Of a stretch of DNA of 64,000 nucleotides, positions 63,183-64,000 are shown piece by piece (within the stretch, counting starts at the first letter, position 1; the number at the start of each line of letters is the position of its first letter). A program made the translations under genes and the position numbers. Source of the DNA: Symbiodinium natans (Eukaryota > Sar > Dinophyceae > Suessiales > Symbiodiniaceae); contig CAJNDS010002297.1 in assembly GCA_905221605.1 (NCBI GenBank), positions 198,501 through 262,500 on the forward strand. The letters run 5' to 3'. A model generated the notes under the pieces. That model saw only the letters and a program-made list of their open reading frames with translations. It was not told the DNA's origin and did not search any database.

Positions 63183-63660
63183 CTCCCCGGAATACTAAAT
63201 TACGAAGCCGGACCTCTCCGGAATATTAAATTACGAAGCCGGGCTCCCCGGAATACTAAATTACGAAGCCGGACCTCCCCGGAATACTAAATTACGAAGC
63301 CGGGCCTCCCCGGAATACTAAATTACGAAGCCGGGCCTCCCCGGAATACTAAATTACGAAGCCGGGCCTCCCCGGAATACTAAATTACGAAGCCGGGCCT
63401 CCCCGGAATACTAAATTACGAAGCCGGGCCTCCCCGGAATACTAAATTACGAAGCCGGGCCTCCCCGGAATACTAAATTACGAAAGCCGGGCCTCCCCGG
63501 ATACTAAATTACGAAGCCGGGCCTCCCCGGAATACTAAATTACGAAGCCGGGCCTCCCCGGAATACTACGAGCCGGGCCCGGAATACTAAATTACGAAGC
63601 CGCCTCCCCGGAATACTAAATTACGAACGGAATACTAAATTACGAAGCCGGGCCTCCCCA
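63183..63660 (+). repeat. 31-bp satellite, about 15 units
   Basis: Units of CCGGAATACTAAATTACGAA plus GCCGGGCCTCC. The right third has shortened units (63560-63630). Confidence 0.95.
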
Positions 63661-63678
63661 GAGAGGCCCCTGAACCCG

Positions 63679-63849
63679 AAATCCTAAATCCTAAATCCTA
63701 AATCCTAAATCCTAAATCCTAAATCCTAAATCCTAAATCCTAAATCCTAAATCCTAAATCCTAAATCCTAAATCCTAAATCCTAAATCCTAAATCCTAAA
63801 TCCTAAATCCTAAATCCTAAATCCTAAATCCTAAATCCTAAATCCTAAA
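63679..63849 (-). repeat. Variant telomere-like heptamer (AAATCCT)~24
   Basis: Strict 7-base units TCCTAAA, complement TTTAGGA: one base different from the telomere repeat and in the opposite orientation to the terminal array. Confidence 0.97.
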
Positions 63850-63910
63850 AACCCCAAAAACTCATAATCAGAACACGACCCCATTAAGGTTTAAATATAC
63901 ATAGGTAGAG

Positions 63911-64000
63911 AGGGTTTAGGGTTTAGGGTTTAGGGTTTAGGGTTTAGGGTTTAGGGTTTAGGGTTTAGGGTTTAGGGTTTAGGGTTTAGGGTTTAGGGTT
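63911..64000 (+). repeat. Terminal telomere (TTTAGGG)n
   Basis: Ninety bases, almost thirteen perfect heptamers, running off the right edge with the G-rich strand 5'->3' toward the end, as required for a right chromosome terminus. Confidence 0.9.

Overview
The window reads as the right-hand end of a nuclear chromosome from a dinoflagellate, most likely of the Symbiodiniaceae/Suessiales type. The last 90 bases are an uninterrupted (TTTAGGG)n array with the G-rich strand running 5'->3' off the edge, as expected at a right telomere. The gene-bearing part is intron-rich. It carries families I know from dinoflagellate genomes: a DUF7869 protein, a C5-cytosine methyltransferase, a Helitron Rep-like protein, a solo tyrosine recombinase and an HGT...Y ADP-ribosyltransferase-like protein. 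The genus cannot be fixed from sequence alone, and all exon joins are hand-made and approximate.

Layout, left to right. Bases 1-23 kb are the best gene territory. One plus-strand ART-like gene (28-735) is followed by a run of minus-strand genes: DUF7869 (2.2-5.3 kb), DNA methyltransferase (5.9-8.1 kb), a many-exon unknown gene (9.1-16.1 kb), a Pro-rich protein in a degenerate tandem repeat (16.4-17.9 kb), two tandem paralogues (18.6-20.1 kb), a Pro/Ala-repeat protein (21.0-22.1 kb) and a ubiquitin-like-fold protein (22.3-22.9 kb). Such one-strand runs are typical of dinoflagellates.

Bases 23-39 kb mix a tyrosine recombinase (26.0-26.8 kb), an unknown 181-residue protein (28.3-28.9 kb) and several small minus-strand genes with dispersed repeats. 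The repeats include inverted copies and a striking 42-bp satellite built on the perfect palindrome GCGCAACCGGTTGCGC. A GC-rich Helitron Rep-type gene (36.8-38.7 kb) is broken by a frameshift and truncated.

Bases 39-58.5 kb are a gene-poor subtelomere. It holds about twenty interstitial TTTAGGG/CCCTAAA blocks in both orientations, long poly-C/poly-G tracts, and short GC-rich and AT-rich islands. I find no convincing gene there.

Bases 58.5-64 kb are a stack of satellites with periods of 42, about 61, 73-74, 14, about 400, 31 and 7 bp, ending in the telomere. The 42/61/73-bp stack lacks any stop trinucleotide on the plus strand for about 1.7 kb. The ~400-bp satellite carries T-tracts phased at exactly 10 bp, which predicts curved DNA. 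The last satellite is a heptamer one base away from the telomere repeat, in the opposite orientation.
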